The translations under genes and the position numbers were made by a program. A stretch of 64,000 nucleotides of DNA, from positions 2,666,001 through 2,730,000 of the forward strand of contig LUGG01000003.1 of NCBI GenBank assembly GCA_001683735.1, given 5' to 3'. The first letter of the stretch is position 1. Each line of letters opens with the position of its first letter. Of the stretch, positions 11,347-23,079 are shown piece by piece. The notes under the pieces are model-generated. The model had not been told where the DNA came from. It made no database searches and saw nothing but the letters and a program-made list of their open reading frames with translations. The stretch is from Grifola frondosa (lineage: Eukaryota; Basidiomycota; Agaricomycetes; Polyporales; Grifolaceae).

Positions 11347-12423
11347 TCACGGTGCCAGGTACCTGCGTGATAGTCGGCTGGCCACCCGCCCGGGCTGAAT
11401 CACGACCGAGTGGCCGGGCAGCTGCGAGACCACGTACCCGCCGCCCGCCATCCCTTGCTGTGGATAACCCATGCCGGGCATGGGCTGCCCAGCGGGGTAA
11501 GCGTACTGCTGTGGATAGCCGTTGTAGTAGCCCCCCTCGGGCCAGCCGGGGTACTGGCCGAACCAAGGGAGTTCGATGATGGGTTCTGCCCATGCGAAGG
11601 GGCGCCCGAGTGCACGGGCGCGGGAGGTGAGCGTGATGAGGATCCAGAGGAAGATGGCCACTGGCGGGAGTGTTAGCGCGTGAGCGGGAGGAGCAGGGAA
11701 GGACGCACGGAGGCAGAAGAGCATCCAGGAGAAGGCTTGTACCACTCGCATTTCATAGCAGTATGATCTCGTGAGGACTGGTAGTGCGATTAGAATATAA
11801 TTGTAATTTCTGCGCTGCAACTTACTACTTCCGTTCTTCGTCGGTGTTCTCTGAGTGGTCAGAGAATCGCATTGCGTACTACCAAGCATATCCCTAGAGT
11901 ACAATGAGAATGATATTCAGCAATCAGTCATTATTGGCTTACGTCGCCCAAGCCCCCATGGCTAAACACATACGTTCAGCAAAACAAATGACAAATTTTT
12001 ACATGATGCTGATAACTCACCGAGCCATAGTACTCCCAGAATAAACAGGAAGAAAGCCTCCGTCCGCGGTGTTGACCATGATATTCTAAACGAAAACCGT
12101 CAGACAACGCAGAGCATATATCTGGGAGCGTACATGATGAGGAAGATGAGGAGAGTTAAAGACGGTACAACGAGTGAGAAGATTGAGAAGTCATCTATGA
12201 GATTATTAAATGAGCAGTGCCGAACCTAAACTAGGTACGAGGTACGTACGCTGGAGGTTCGGTAGGAAGATACTTCCCAGATATGCGGTGATTCCAAGCA
12301 CGGTGGCAGAGAGAAGTATTACAATAACTGCACCGGCACCACTCTCAATTTCTCGCAACTTAATTAAAATGTTTGATTCTCACCAATGCCATAGAGGCGC
12401 ATATCTCTGAACAGTTGGGTCAT
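11347..12423 (-). CDS. MARVEL-like four-helix membrane protein with Tyr/Pro/Gly-rich tail
   Basis: Eight exons (12423-12384, 12327-12250, 12194-12134, 12085-12021, 11961-11943, 11893-11826, 11777-11709, 11660-11347) join in frame to 237 aa. Four hydrophobic segments are visible: IVIVILLSATVLGITAYLGS, FSIFSLVVPSLTLLIFLI, RTEAFFLFILGVLWLAMGAW and, after a loop with two cysteines (STQCDSL...SYCYEMR), FSWMLFCLAIFLWILITL. This is the fungal MARVEL pattern. The cytosolic tail is rich in Gly, Tyr, Pro and Gln (GGYYNGYPQQYAYPAG). The printed frame ends RRYLAP. A neighbouring frame reads GGQPTITQVPGTVSSV and would be reached by one extra C near 11390, giving a stop at 11336. The 19-nt exon 11943-11961 is unusually short. 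Confidence 0.78.
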
Positions 12424-13085
12424 CTCGGGGTAACCTTCGACAACTCACGGTGAGCAAAGCCGCAGGGAAACAAGGCAGATTCACATACTTGCAGGCTGGT
12501 ATGCTCTATGACGGCAGGGTGCAAGAGGGAGAGGTCGTAAATGTCGTGAACGTGCAGAAATACGTGAAGGATGCGGTGCAAGCTCGGGCGGGGGGTTGTA
12601 TGACGTCCACTTCGACGCTGTGGTCTGCAGGCAGACTCGATCAGGTTATCGCGAGGGATCCCACAATGGTCAACCTACCGATCACCGGCACCCATGCGGA
12701 GACAAAGTTCATTTCTTGATCATATGATCAAAGACCCCCAACACGTGTTCTCAAGCGCGCGAAAAGGCGCGTACACCCTGTGAATTCTTGAATTTGTAGC
12801 CTGTAATAATTGCTATTCCTTGTATTCCTTATACACCACCGTACATACACCGAAAAATACATCCAGCAATATGCGTGTCTATGTCATGATCTTAAATAAC
12901 ATACACGTCACCGCCTGGGCGTCGTGGTCCTGTGGTATTTACTGTCGCGCGCTGCACGGGGCTCTGGCTTCACATGCGCCGGGTCCGGCGTATCGTGGGG
13001 AATCCAGTACACATATGTTGGTGCTTCGTTACGGGTGGGTGAATGCCGTCTCGTCGGAATCCTTCGGGGCTCAGCCGGGCGAGGC

Positions 13086-14266
13086 TCAGGTGCAGTTTGA
13101 GCCCGACGCGGCTGCGGTGCCTGTGGCTTCTCTATGTACGCCCTTCTCTACGTACGCTTTCTCTGCGTACGGCTTCTCGTTCGTGGTAGCGCGTCTGGAA
13201 GGCCGGGACCGGGATCGAGACCGGGAGGTGGCAGGGAGCGGCAGCTTTCCGTCCTGCTTTGACTGTCCCTTGTTGAACCAGGGGAAAGCAGTGACAGATG
13301 TGATCCACACCCTCCTCTCTCCCATCCGGTGTTGGCGGAGAGCAAGAACCAATAAGAATAGGAAGAAACCCCAAACTGCGTGATGTATCAGCATCTACGG
13401 CATTAGCCTGGGATCGAGGGGACGTACTAAGAATCATGTTGAAGAAGGAAAACGCCTCCAGGACATGGTATTGTGCGTGATAGGTCTCGGTATTGACTGC
13501 TCGTGGATCAGATACGGCACAAGGAAAGAGCGAACATGCTGTTGCTTACATCCTGGCATGTCAATCGGCTCAGCATCTGCAGCAGCCGACGAGAAACACT
13601 CTACATCAGCTGTTTCCGAGTCGGAAGAAGCAACAAATGCTCCCAGCGCTATGTGTCATGCGTTCAGTTTACATACAGGCGACCTTGACGCCAATGAGAC
13701 TCACCGAGCCAGAGCGTTCCTGCCAGTCCCAAGCAGCCCAGCTCAACCCTCGTTGATATGGGGTTCCTATCTCTCCACAAGCTGAATCCCAAACTGAAGT
13801 GCACGTTATGAGCATGAGCATGATCCCCACCGCAACTGAGATTATCGGACGTACAGAGCGATGATAATCAGCAGACTTGCGCTGCACACAAAGATAGCGA
13901 ACGGAACGAAATGAGCTGCGTCCGCGTCAGCGCTGTTAAAATACGCAGCGGTTAATCTGGCACTCACTGAGATCAGAGGGAATGAGGATGCTCTGAAAGT
14001 GGCCTGCAATAGCCAGGCAAATAATGGTCCATGCCAAGACCGCCGCTGGAAGAAAGGCGGGTGAGAACACTGTACACGGTCCCGAAAGCCGAGCAAGCGT
14101 GCTCACCATATACGCACGCCCGCACGATGTTGAACACGGAAGGCATGCGGGGCAGATGGAAGATGGATGCAAAGAATGGCCGTCGAATGGTGGGAGAACG
14201 AGATTGTGACTGTTCCCGGCGGGTGCTCTTGGACCTGGTATTTGTAGGCTTTGGTTGGGGCGTCAT
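13086..14266 (-). CDS. MARVEL-like four-helix membrane protein with basic N-terminus
   Basis: Seven exons (14266-14107, 14045-13968, 13915-13855, 13781-13705, 13648-13550, 13496-13428, 13375-13086) give 277 aa with no frame conflict. The basic Ser/Arg-rich N-terminus (RSKSTRREQSQSRSPTIRR) precedes four helices: VLAWTIICLAIAGHFQSIL, HFVPFAIFVCSASLLIIIAL, ELGCLGLAGTLWLALGAFVA and, after an acidic loop with one Cys, FSFFNMILIWGFFLFLLVLAL. The tail is basic and repetitive (SRSRSRSRPSRR, then KPYAEKAYVEK). The helix order and the loop between helices 3 and 4 fit fungal MARVEL-domain proteins, which sit in plasma membrane or vesicle membranes. Exact role unknown. Confidence 0.82.
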
Positions 14267-14778
14267 TATGCGAAGACAAAGCGTGAAGTGGCAATGAAAA
14301 CAATGAGGCCAGCGGCAGGTCGGGATCAGTGATCGTGTGGTTTCGGCACAAGACGCGTTCCGTTCGCTAAGTTGTGGAGGGAGGGGGAGGGGGAAACCAG
14401 GAGGCTCGGGGAATCAGCACACCACCTCGGAGGTTAAAGCAGACCCGCGCGAGAAAATTTCCATCTGTTTGTTCGCCCACAACGAAATGTGTAATGGATA
14501 GAAGCGACATCGAATCAGGCAGGTGTGCGGCCTCGAGGCCGGAGGGATCACAGTGATTGCTTGGGATTGCCTGCGAGAACACAAATTTGGTGCCAAAACA
14601 ATGCAGCCAACCACGTGAGACAATAGAGAACAGATATCGGGATATTTGATCTCAGGTCCAGCACCAGCTAGATCACCGACACGGCCCGCGGGTCCCATCC
14701 CCGCCGCTGCGATCACACGCTGTTAGATTCCAACGTTACAATTCACCAATACAGAAAATACAAAGCTCTCTTTATCGT
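14267..14778. other. Intergenic region, no gene seen
   Basis: About 510 bp between the start of the third MARVEL-like gene and the end of the acetoacetyl-CoA synthetase gene, both on the minus strand. It should hold a promoter and a 3' untranslated region. Nothing else was recognised. Confidence 0.5.
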
Positions 14779-17700
14779 TCACGCAACCTCCGCTCGCAGC
14801 CTCTCCCCAATCGCTGCATATGCGGACAAGCACTCAGGATTCTTCAACGTGGCGGGGTTAACACTTGAGACCGGGGCGCCATTGATGATCTGATATTAGC
14901 CCCTTCAGCACGTTGTCTCCACGTCGTTTCCAAGCAAAAAAAAATGACACCTTTTTCACAGGCACTTCCACGCGCTTCATATTCACCGTGTATGGGATAT
15001 CCGCAACCCGGATGATCTGCATAGCCAGGCATGAACAAACAACGTTGCAGGGTTCGGAGCCTGATATTTGGACAAACTTACCCTGGCAGGGACATGTCTC
15101 GCGCTCCTCCTAGAGCGTATCTCGGCCCTAATCTTCTTCTCCAGTTCCTCCGACAGATTTTGGCCTTCCAGAAGCTTCACAAAGAGGATCACGCGTTCGT
15201 CTGTCCCCTTCGCAATGCTCTGCCCCACCGCCAGGCAGTCCACAATCGTGTGCGCGGTGTGCGTCTCAGTTGACGCGAAACACAGCTCAATCACGTCGTA
15301 CAATTCAGCTGACCCAAAACGAACGCCCCGGGGTTCCTGATATGCGCCGATGGTGAGCGACGATGACGCGGCCGGCGCAAAATCACACACGTACAGTACG
15401 CCGTCACTTCTCCCCAACATGATGAGGCCTCCGCCGTTACCTGCCCGCGAGCGCGTGACGACAACATGGTCTCCGTGGACTGCATGAGCATGCCAATGAG
15501 TATGGAAACATCTATAACTCGGAAAGTACTGGCGGGAACTCACACCACACGTCCTTGAACTCTGAGAAGTAGGCATCTTGATACCTTTTCTTCGCCGCTT
15601 CGACCGCTTCTTCTGTTCCATAGCCAGGAAGAGGCCAAAAGCCTACCGGCATGCACGGGAACGGCTTCAGACAGACAAGCTCGCCAGGTTCATCTGGTTT
15701 TGCGGGTACGCCGGCAGGGGTGAAGGCTTCTATTGCCATTCCAAGCAGCCGACATTGGATCTCCCCACGGAAGACCGGGAGCGCAGCGCACATGCCAGCG
15801 AAGAGAGAGCAAATGTCCGTTCCGCCTGACAGAAGATGAAATGAGGGATAGGAGCGCTCTATTCAATGGGCCAATGTACCGGTAATAGAACCCAGCAAGA
15901 CATCCGAGCGAATGTGCTGATAGACGAAGTCGAACAGCGGAGGTGCCAGTGGAGACCCGGTCGAATAGATGTGGCGAAGGGTGGCCAAACTATGGTGCTC
16001 CGCAGGCTTATAGACTTTCTACATAGATGAGCGCAGTCAGATATCGGGACACGGAAAGGTTTAGAGTTTCATCACTTACCGCCAGCTGATCAATATACTT
16101 TGCGCTAGTTCCGAATATTGTGATTCCGAGCTCATCCACGAGGCGCCAGAGATATGAAGGGTCGTGGAGCGGGCTACCATCGTACAAGACCAGCGTGCAT
16201 CCGATACTAAGAGCACTTACGAGGAAGTTCCACATCATCCATCCTCTAAACCACGCAAAAGTACAATCATCGTGAGAGGAGAAAGGTGTAACGTGACGAG
16301 GAGCTGGCACTGACGTGGTGGTATAGTAGAAGAACACATCCTCGGGCTTCAGGTCAGCGCAGATGACAAACTCCTTCTGAGCCTGCAGGAGCATCCCGCC
16401 AGCTCGGTGGACAATCGGTCTATGGCAATTTCGAATAATGAACATCGGAACTGACGAAATATATGACAGAACTCACTTCGGCCGACCTGTGACCATTGGA
16501 TCGTATGTGATGAATGATAAACCGTATGGGACGGTATGCAGGAGCTGACGCACCTGTGGTCCCAGAACTGAACAGAATCCACAGCGGCCAGTCAAAGCCC
16601 AACCGCTGCCATTTGATCTCTCCCTCTGGCGTGCGTCCAAGTTTCTTCTCCTTGCCTTCAGCAACAAAATCATCCCAAGTGGTCCAGCTATCGTCCCAGT
16701 CACTAGGAAGTGACTCGGATTTCGTACGAACCACGATGACCTTCGGCTGAAGTGGGATGCGATCCGACAAGCCGCTAGGAGGGCTTTTAGCTTCGGCGTA
16801 TGCGGGTGCACTTTCGCATTATAGCTGAAAAATTGATTGCGTTATAATTGACACAAAGCAATGCCGACATCAAAACGCACACGACCGATTCCACCGAGAC
16901 GATCACGCTCGGCTGGACTTGCTCGAACCTGGGATGAATGATGAGGTGAGCGATAGCATTGTTCAACTGGTCAGCCACACCTTTCTAGCACCCCTTCTGG
17001 TCCGAAATCCGCAGCCGCGCTGACCCATATGCATCCTGAAAGGTGTGAGTAAAAGTGCGGAGTATCTATGAGGCAACCAACCAATTGCCGATGACGCCAA
17101 ACAAGCCGCGACGTTTTCCTGCAAGTCAAGTCACGTCAATTACAGTTTGTTGAAAGTGTGTACGGGCAAGTGTTTTCTCAGCAACATTCGTAATCCAGCT
17201 TGTCAACGTAGTTTCTCGTATTCCGTATTCCAAATTACGCTACATAACTCTCTCTCTCTCTCAAAGTCCATGTCCACGCCGTACACAGATAGCAGAGAGA
17301 TAAAGGAATGACGTACGATGCAATTCGACGAATATGACGCAATGCGGTCGCCCGGCTTGAGTCCGCACGATAGGAATGCAGAAACCAAGTCAGCGACGAG
17401 GGCATAGAGTTCAGCGTACGTGACACGGCGTAGAGGGGGGTTTGGATTGCTTGGCTCAGGCTCGACTATTGCATGTGTCCTTCCTAGATCCATGATAGCG
17501 CAATGAAATCGAGAACATACTGGCTTGGATGAGAGCTATCTTGGCCGAGGAGCGACATCGCAGCATATTCTCGGCGTAGTTCAGCTTGGCCTCGGAGAAC
17601 CAGGGCGGATTCGCTGGAGGTAGCGCGGCGCTGTCGACTACATGCGCACCCTTGAAGCCAATAATATCGGTTTCGTCCCACACCGCACTCCAGAAGTGAT

Positions 17701-17833
17701 CGATCTTGGCGATAGACCATTTATATAGATCGAAGTAGGAGGAAAGAGGAAGACTGTGTTCGGCGTTTATGCGCTTCAGGAACTGGAACGTACGAGAATC
17801 CTCCGGGGAGGGTGGAGAGTAAAGTGCCGACAT
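14779..17833 (-). CDS. Acetoacetyl-CoA synthetase
   Basis: Activates acetoacetate to acetoacetyl-CoA with ATP, feeding ketone bodies into sterol and lipid synthesis in the cytosol. It belongs to the ANL adenylate-forming superfamily. More than ten exons; the first two are 17833-17521 and 17483-17317. N-terminus MSALYSPPSPEDSRTFQFL, then DLYKWSIAKIDHFWSAVWDE and PPWFSEAKLNYAENML. The AMP-binding P-loop reads WILFSSGTTG (about 16570). Further on: RPKPIVHRAGG, RGWMMWNFLVSAL, GTSAKYIDQL, STGSPL, TGGTDICSLFAGM, PVFRGEIQC, the catalytic-loop region VWYHGDH and GRSDGVLNPGGVRFGSAELY, ending APVSSVNPATLKNPECL. This order and the TGGTDI/RGEIQ motifs distinguish acetoacetyl- from acetyl-CoA synthetase. 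The segment 16210-16330 contains an intron inside FFYYTTT...RGWMMW. Confidence 0.93.
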
Positions 17834-18773
17834 CTTAGTGTTCAAGCTTCACAGCTCTGCGCAGATGGAGTTGTAGCTGGAACGCGGGTAAAGCTTGGAT
17901 GACTGAGAAAAGGCGTTCGCGGCGGACCCCGGTAAGCCTATGAGAGCGGCGCGCGCACAGGTCGTGGCCGCAGCTGTATCAGAGTTTGACGTGCAAGAGC
18001 GAGTAAGCAGTCGCTGAGAATAGCAAACCGGGTCCCAACGTCGTCGTCGCCCGCGAGCTCAAAGGCGGCAGTGAGCGCACGTGATCCAATGTGACTCCGT
18101 TGTGACTCGACAGAGTGACGGGAAGTTGGCGCTAGTTGGCGCCCATTCCGGTTGTTTGCGGCCGATATTGATCCTCAGCGGCGTCTAACGGGATGACACC
18201 TGGGCTGGCCAATAGCCGTGCGCAAGTGTCTACGACCCCACATGGATCCGCGTCTGAGCCAAGCGGTATGAGATGACGTGAGACTTTCCACCTCACCTCA
18301 TACGAGACCGCAATAAGACAACAAGAAGTCTTCAAAGCTTTAAGGTGCACATCGAACGATGAAATTCGAATGTCAATGGGCTATTGTAGAATCGGCCGAG
18401 TCAGAATGGGTGCTCCGAGTCAACAAAGCGGAAGTAAGCGGCTATAATTTTGTTACGCGTCGGACGAACGTGCGAATCCCGATGAAGGATCTGCTATATC
18501 AAGCAAAGCTTTTCACTTCCGTCAATTACACCTTCCTCAGCCAGCTCACGTTTGTCCTCAAGCGCACTTGCGCAAGGAATTAGAAGCCACTGCCACTTCA
18601 ACCATAACTTATCCGTATCCTTATTCGGCGCGGCTACAAAGCCATCTCATCTTCTTAAAGAGAACCTGTTCCATTTCGGCAACGCCACATCCTCCATACT
18701 TCTTGCCAAGCACCCCCACTCTCGCACACTCTCCCTCTCACTCATAACGTCCACTGAGTAACCCAAACTCGCC
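17834..18773. other. Intergenic region upstream of acetoacetyl-CoA synthetase
   Basis: About 940 bp with only small frames, the longest plus-strand one at 18359-18583. None has recognisable features. The region upstream of 17833 is presumably the synthetase promoter. No repeat or RNA gene was noticed. Confidence 0.4.
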
Positions 18774-19366
18774 ATGGACCGTTTTCTTGCAACCTCAAAG
18801 CCCAGAAGCCCTTGCTCACACTCACCTAACGTACGTGACTCGTTTTTTTCACCTGGTTTTGCCTTACATTGCTCTGTTTAGTGAAAATTGGTTCAGTTGG
18901 GACCGAGAGCACCCCTCTCTGGACGAAACACTCGTCTCTGGATGTGCCACGTACGAAGCTTTCCAGAGATATCTCACTGGGTCAGACATCTACCTAGTGC
19001 CACAGTCGCGGAATGAGCTCGAAAGCCTGTTGTATGTGTCACTTTCTGAGTGTTCTTATGGTCCTTATCTCACAAAGCTATGTAGGAGGAGATACGCGTA
19101 TGACGCCATCCACAACACGATTGCTAAGGCAAGGTCAACGTTGGCGCGCGGTGGTTACAGTAGAGTATGTCGCCACGCCACATTCCTTGTATGCCGAATC
19201 TGACGCACGTTGCTTGCAGATGTGCCACCTTGTGGAGGTTTCCATCGGCAAAGTACTCGACGAGAACGACAACGTTACTACCCTCGTCGACCTTCACCGT
19301 TCGCACATTGACTCGACCGCGCACGCCTTTGGCGCGTCGTCGACGCGGTCGATCAAAATCAAGTGA
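18774..19366 (+). pseudogene. Possible fragment of a CK1/VRK-like protein kinase
   Basis: A plus-strand frame at about 18881-19200 reads GCATYEAFQRYLTG then QSRNELESLLYVSL. This recalls the 'GT.rYaS...H.g...SRrDDLESLgYvl' segment (activation loop to helix F) of casein kinase 1 and VRK-like kinases, of which basidiomycetes carry many decayed copies. A nearby ATG at 18774 (MDRFLATSKPRSP) is followed by a good donor at 18831, but the exon that would follow does not keep the frame. No kinase N-lobe, HRD or DFG motif is present. It may be a decayed copy or an unrelated small gene. Confidence 0.25.
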
Positions 19367-19900
19367 TCGTCGTTGTCGTTGTCGTTCACGTCCTAGTTCG
19401 TTCTTGCTGTCGTCGTTTCGAAAGATACCGTCGCTGTCGTCACTTCCCACCATGCATTTGTATCATCAGGTCCACTCAAGAGGTTAGGTTATGTCGGACA
19501 TGTAATCTTGTACCATACGCGGAATCGAGCGCTGTTGTAATTGTCGTCTGTAATACATGGTGCACCGAATATGCCGAAACAGGAATCATTTGAACAGCCT
19601 TGAATAGCTTGCTAGATGTCCTGAGTTGTTTGAAACTGTGCCTATGCGTATCGGAGGCAAGCCAGAACGCGCTCGGCATCAGTTGGCCGACGCGTCGGCC
19701 ACTTCTGCGCCACCATTGGTTGTTCGGGGAAAGCCGACAACGCGGAAAATTGACGCTTGGGCTTCCTCATCTGAGATGGACTGGTAGGGTGCACGAACGT
19801 GCGAGGGACCTGCACAGACGTCTTGTGCTATCACCTGCAATGCTCGTCTGACCTCTGTATTAATTGACTATCAGGATAGTCGTCCTGTCCTCCTTTCAAC

Positions 19901-22499
19901 ATGCTCGAGTCCAAGTTGCTCCTCGTATTGCTGTTGAGCCTCTTACCAAATGGTTTGGCGGCACCTGCTGCACAAGTACCTTTGGAGATCGCTGTTGCGC
20001 GTAAGGCGTCTTTATTATCTGCATAGCAATTTGTGCTGATCGTACTGGTCGTATGACTGCGCACAGATACTCGCCGGAAGCTCCAAGGCCGATTTCTTCA
20101 TATAACGGACACACATCCCGATCCCTACTATCGCGTCGATGCTGCACAAATGTCGGCATGCCATAGGAGGAAGCCGAAGAGGGACCCACGCCGGTCTGGA
20201 TACTATGGCATGCCCTACGGGTGAGGCACGAATTTGAACGCGTATACGATGATATACTAAATCGTAACTTGGCCAGTGAATGTGATTCTCCGATGACTCT
20301 GACGAACTACACGCTGGACTTTTTGGACAAGGAGTGGAGTGCAGATATCGATTTCGTGATATGTAATTATATGCTCCCGTCCGCTCCTCCGTGTGCTTGG
20401 CGACTGATTCACACTTCTCCGCAGGGACTGGGATAGCGCAAGGTACTGTCAATGTGATCATGTTCCGAACATTGTCGGCTGACCGAATCCAAGACATGAC
20501 AACGACCGGATGCGGCCTCGCACGACTGCCGAGATATACGCACTGAACCGAGCCATGGCAAAGAAGATGGAAGACGTCTTCGTGAGCAAGGGGATTCCTG
20601 TGATACCAAGTATAGGTGCGTGCGCTCTCAGGCGGAAGCCCAGGCGGACTAAATCAGATTGGGCCGTTTCTCGCAGGGAACAACGATGTTTGGCGTATGT
20701 ACCTCCACTTTTCTGCACCGGCGCAATGTCGCTGATTGTCCCTTCCCGTCGTTTGAAGCGCACGTAAGTCTATCCTCCTTTGGAAGATGAGCACGAAGAC
20801 TAACGTCTGGGTAGAACATTATGATGCCAGGTATGCTTGCTTTTCAAATTCACAGGACAGCAGCTAAGCTTGAAGCGATCAGGTCCCAACAGCATTACGT
20901 CGGAATTTTCTTCGTAGGTTTTTGCTGCCCATGACAGTCACAGGATTTCTGATGATGGCGCACCGCTAGCATTTGGAAATCATTTGTTCCTTTTAATTCT
21001 TACCAAGTGTTCCAAAGAGGGGGCTATTTCTCCGTGGAGGTCATTCCTGACTCTGTTGCGGTCATTAGCCTGAATACCATGTACTTCTATGACTCAAACA
21101 CAGGTAAAGTTTCCCCACACAGCTTCGCTTATAATCTGGCGTTGACTAGTTTCCATGGGAACCGGACAGCTGTGGGAGGATGCGAATACACAGATCCTCA
21201 GGACCCCGGAAACCTCCAATTCGACTGGTTGAGTGTGCAGCTGGAGATGTTTCGAAGACGAGGAATGCAGGTTAGATCTCCCCCTTCTGATTGGATAGCC
21301 ACAAAATTGACTGCATCCGCAGGTTTGGTTGACTGGACATGTCCCTCCCTCCTCCCGCAACTTCTTTCCGGAATGCGTTAGTATCTCATTGGCGAGTCTC
21401 AGTAGTAGTGACACTGACCTTCTATTAGTATGTTCGATACGTCGAATTGTCTCTGAGGTACCAAGACACCATTCTTGGCCATCTTTTCGGGGTAAGTGTC
21501 TTGCCTCCGTTCCGCCGATAATTGACTGACACGACAGTCGGAGTTCAGCATATGAATGCGGACCATGTACGTTGTCACGTTCTGTCATCTGAGACGCTAT
21601 CTGATCATGTTCTGTGTCTCAGTTCTTCCTTTTGGATGCAGAGCATCTGGGTGATGACTCTGGACGTCGCAATCTGACATCGGACTTGGACTTGGACTTG
21701 GACGACGAGGGCCTGGGCCTCAAGAAGAAACACAAGGAACTGTATGACATTTTAATCAAGGACTTCTCCGACCTGCCGAAGACCTCACGGACGAACCATG
21801 ACAACTACGGAGTCGTCAACGTCGCGCCGTCTGTGGTCCCGAACCCATACCTCCCTTCCTTTCGAATTTTCGTGTATAATGTCACGGGCGTGCCTTACAG
21901 GCCAGGAGATCTCGGGGAAGTGGGGCAACCAGGTTGGCAGTTGGAGGGAAGCACGGCGCCGGAACATTGCCTTAGGGATTCGGGAGAGTCGCTGTGTGCT
22001 CGCGCACGATACCAGAATACGTGGAGGTGCAACCTCTGCCAGCCTTGGCATTCGAACCCCAATTCGCCGTCGCGCACGAACGCGCTGTGGTCGCCGCTCG
22101 GCTACGCACAGGTGTGTGCGCTGTGCGCCCCGCTTGTTGGCGCCACTTTTATATGCTGATGCTTGCTTGACGTACCAGTACTATCTCCCAGATTTGGAGG
22201 ATGGGAACGAGAAGCACGCGCCGAAGTACAAGCTGGAGTACCTGACATTCCCTGTTTCGCGTCTGCATCCTGCGCAGACCGATGCGGAGACAAAGTTCTC
22301 CTACCCAATACCCCTGCGGCATCTGCCCCGGTCGCTTCGGAACGCCACTGTTACAGAGTCAAAGTTTGCGCCGTATGGGTTGGTGGATCTGACGATTGGG
22401 TCGTGGACAGAGCTGGCGCAGCGACTTGGGAAGAAGGCGGAGAAGAAGCTGCAGAAGAGGTTTCGGAAGTACATGTACATGGGGGTGAACGAGGGTTGA
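19901..22499 (+). CDS. PPN1: Endopolyphosphatase (PPN1), metallophosphatase family
   Basis: Cleaves long-chain polyphosphate, in yeast within the vacuole. The N-terminus MLESKLLLVLLLSLLPNGLA is a signal peptide or anchor. Metallophosphatase signatures in order: HITDTHPDPYYR (about 20100), the G-D metal site at about 20425, SIGNND (20610-20695), LTGHVPPS (about 21328) and a late GH...DHFF. C-terminal landmarks are YGVVNVAPSVVPNPYLPSFR, NTWRCNLCQPWH and PYGLVDLTIGSWTELAQRLG. Two tiny exons, 20759-20763 and 20815-20830, are needed to read NDVWPHNIMMPGPNS. At the metal site the expected WTGDSARHDND needs one more G in the run 20430-20432; as written the frame breaks there. Otherwise the gene looks intact. 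It is followed by the RFX gene on the same strand. Confidence 0.9.
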
Positions 22500-23079
22500 G
22501 TCCTGAGGGTAGATTGGGGGTGTGCTGTGTGCGATATGTATGATATTTGTTGTAGAAAATGAGACAGGACGGATCAGGTCATAGACGCTGGCCAGGCGTG
22601 TGGATTGGACGCATATAGTCGCCGGAGTAGTCGCCTACGCCGTGTAGTCGCCCAAGTTTGTCGCCCAGTTTTGTGTTGCCTTGACCACCGACGACGTTTT
22701 GCATCTCGCGTTTCTTGAATCTAAACATTCCACTCTATCCGGCGAAAAAGCCGTAGGATTGAATTAGGATTTGTTTCCGCACCGTTGCGTTTAGTTTGCG
22801 AGTTGGCCCGGGGCCTGGGATTTGTTCTGCTTCTCTGTGTCCTGCTTGCAATCCATCTTCTGGCGGAGGCAGAGTCTCATCAGCTCATCATCAGCCCTCT
22901 CATTCCGCTGGCCTCCCCTCCTCTCCTTTTTACTCTCCCCGCCGTGGAGTTAATCCCTTTCGTCTCCCCCTCATTCGCATCCTCTGCTTTCCTTCTCTCA
23001 CGGCTGGACCGCCCTTCGACCTTACCAATACTCTTTCCACTGTCTTTACCTCCCCCGCTATCTATATCTACTTATCTAT
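22500..23079. promoter_or_regulatory. Intergenic region and pyrimidine-rich RFX promoter
   Basis: About 580 bp between PPN1 and the RFX gene. The last 200 bases before the RFX start are strongly C/T-rich, a common fungal core-promoter feature. I saw no clear RFX-type X-box by eye, so autoregulation cannot be judged. Confidence 0.45.

Noticed and set aside
12450..12719. 89-codon plus-strand frame upstream of the second MARVEL-like gene
   Set aside because: No conserved motif and no splice structure; it lies in the promoter of a minus-strand gene.
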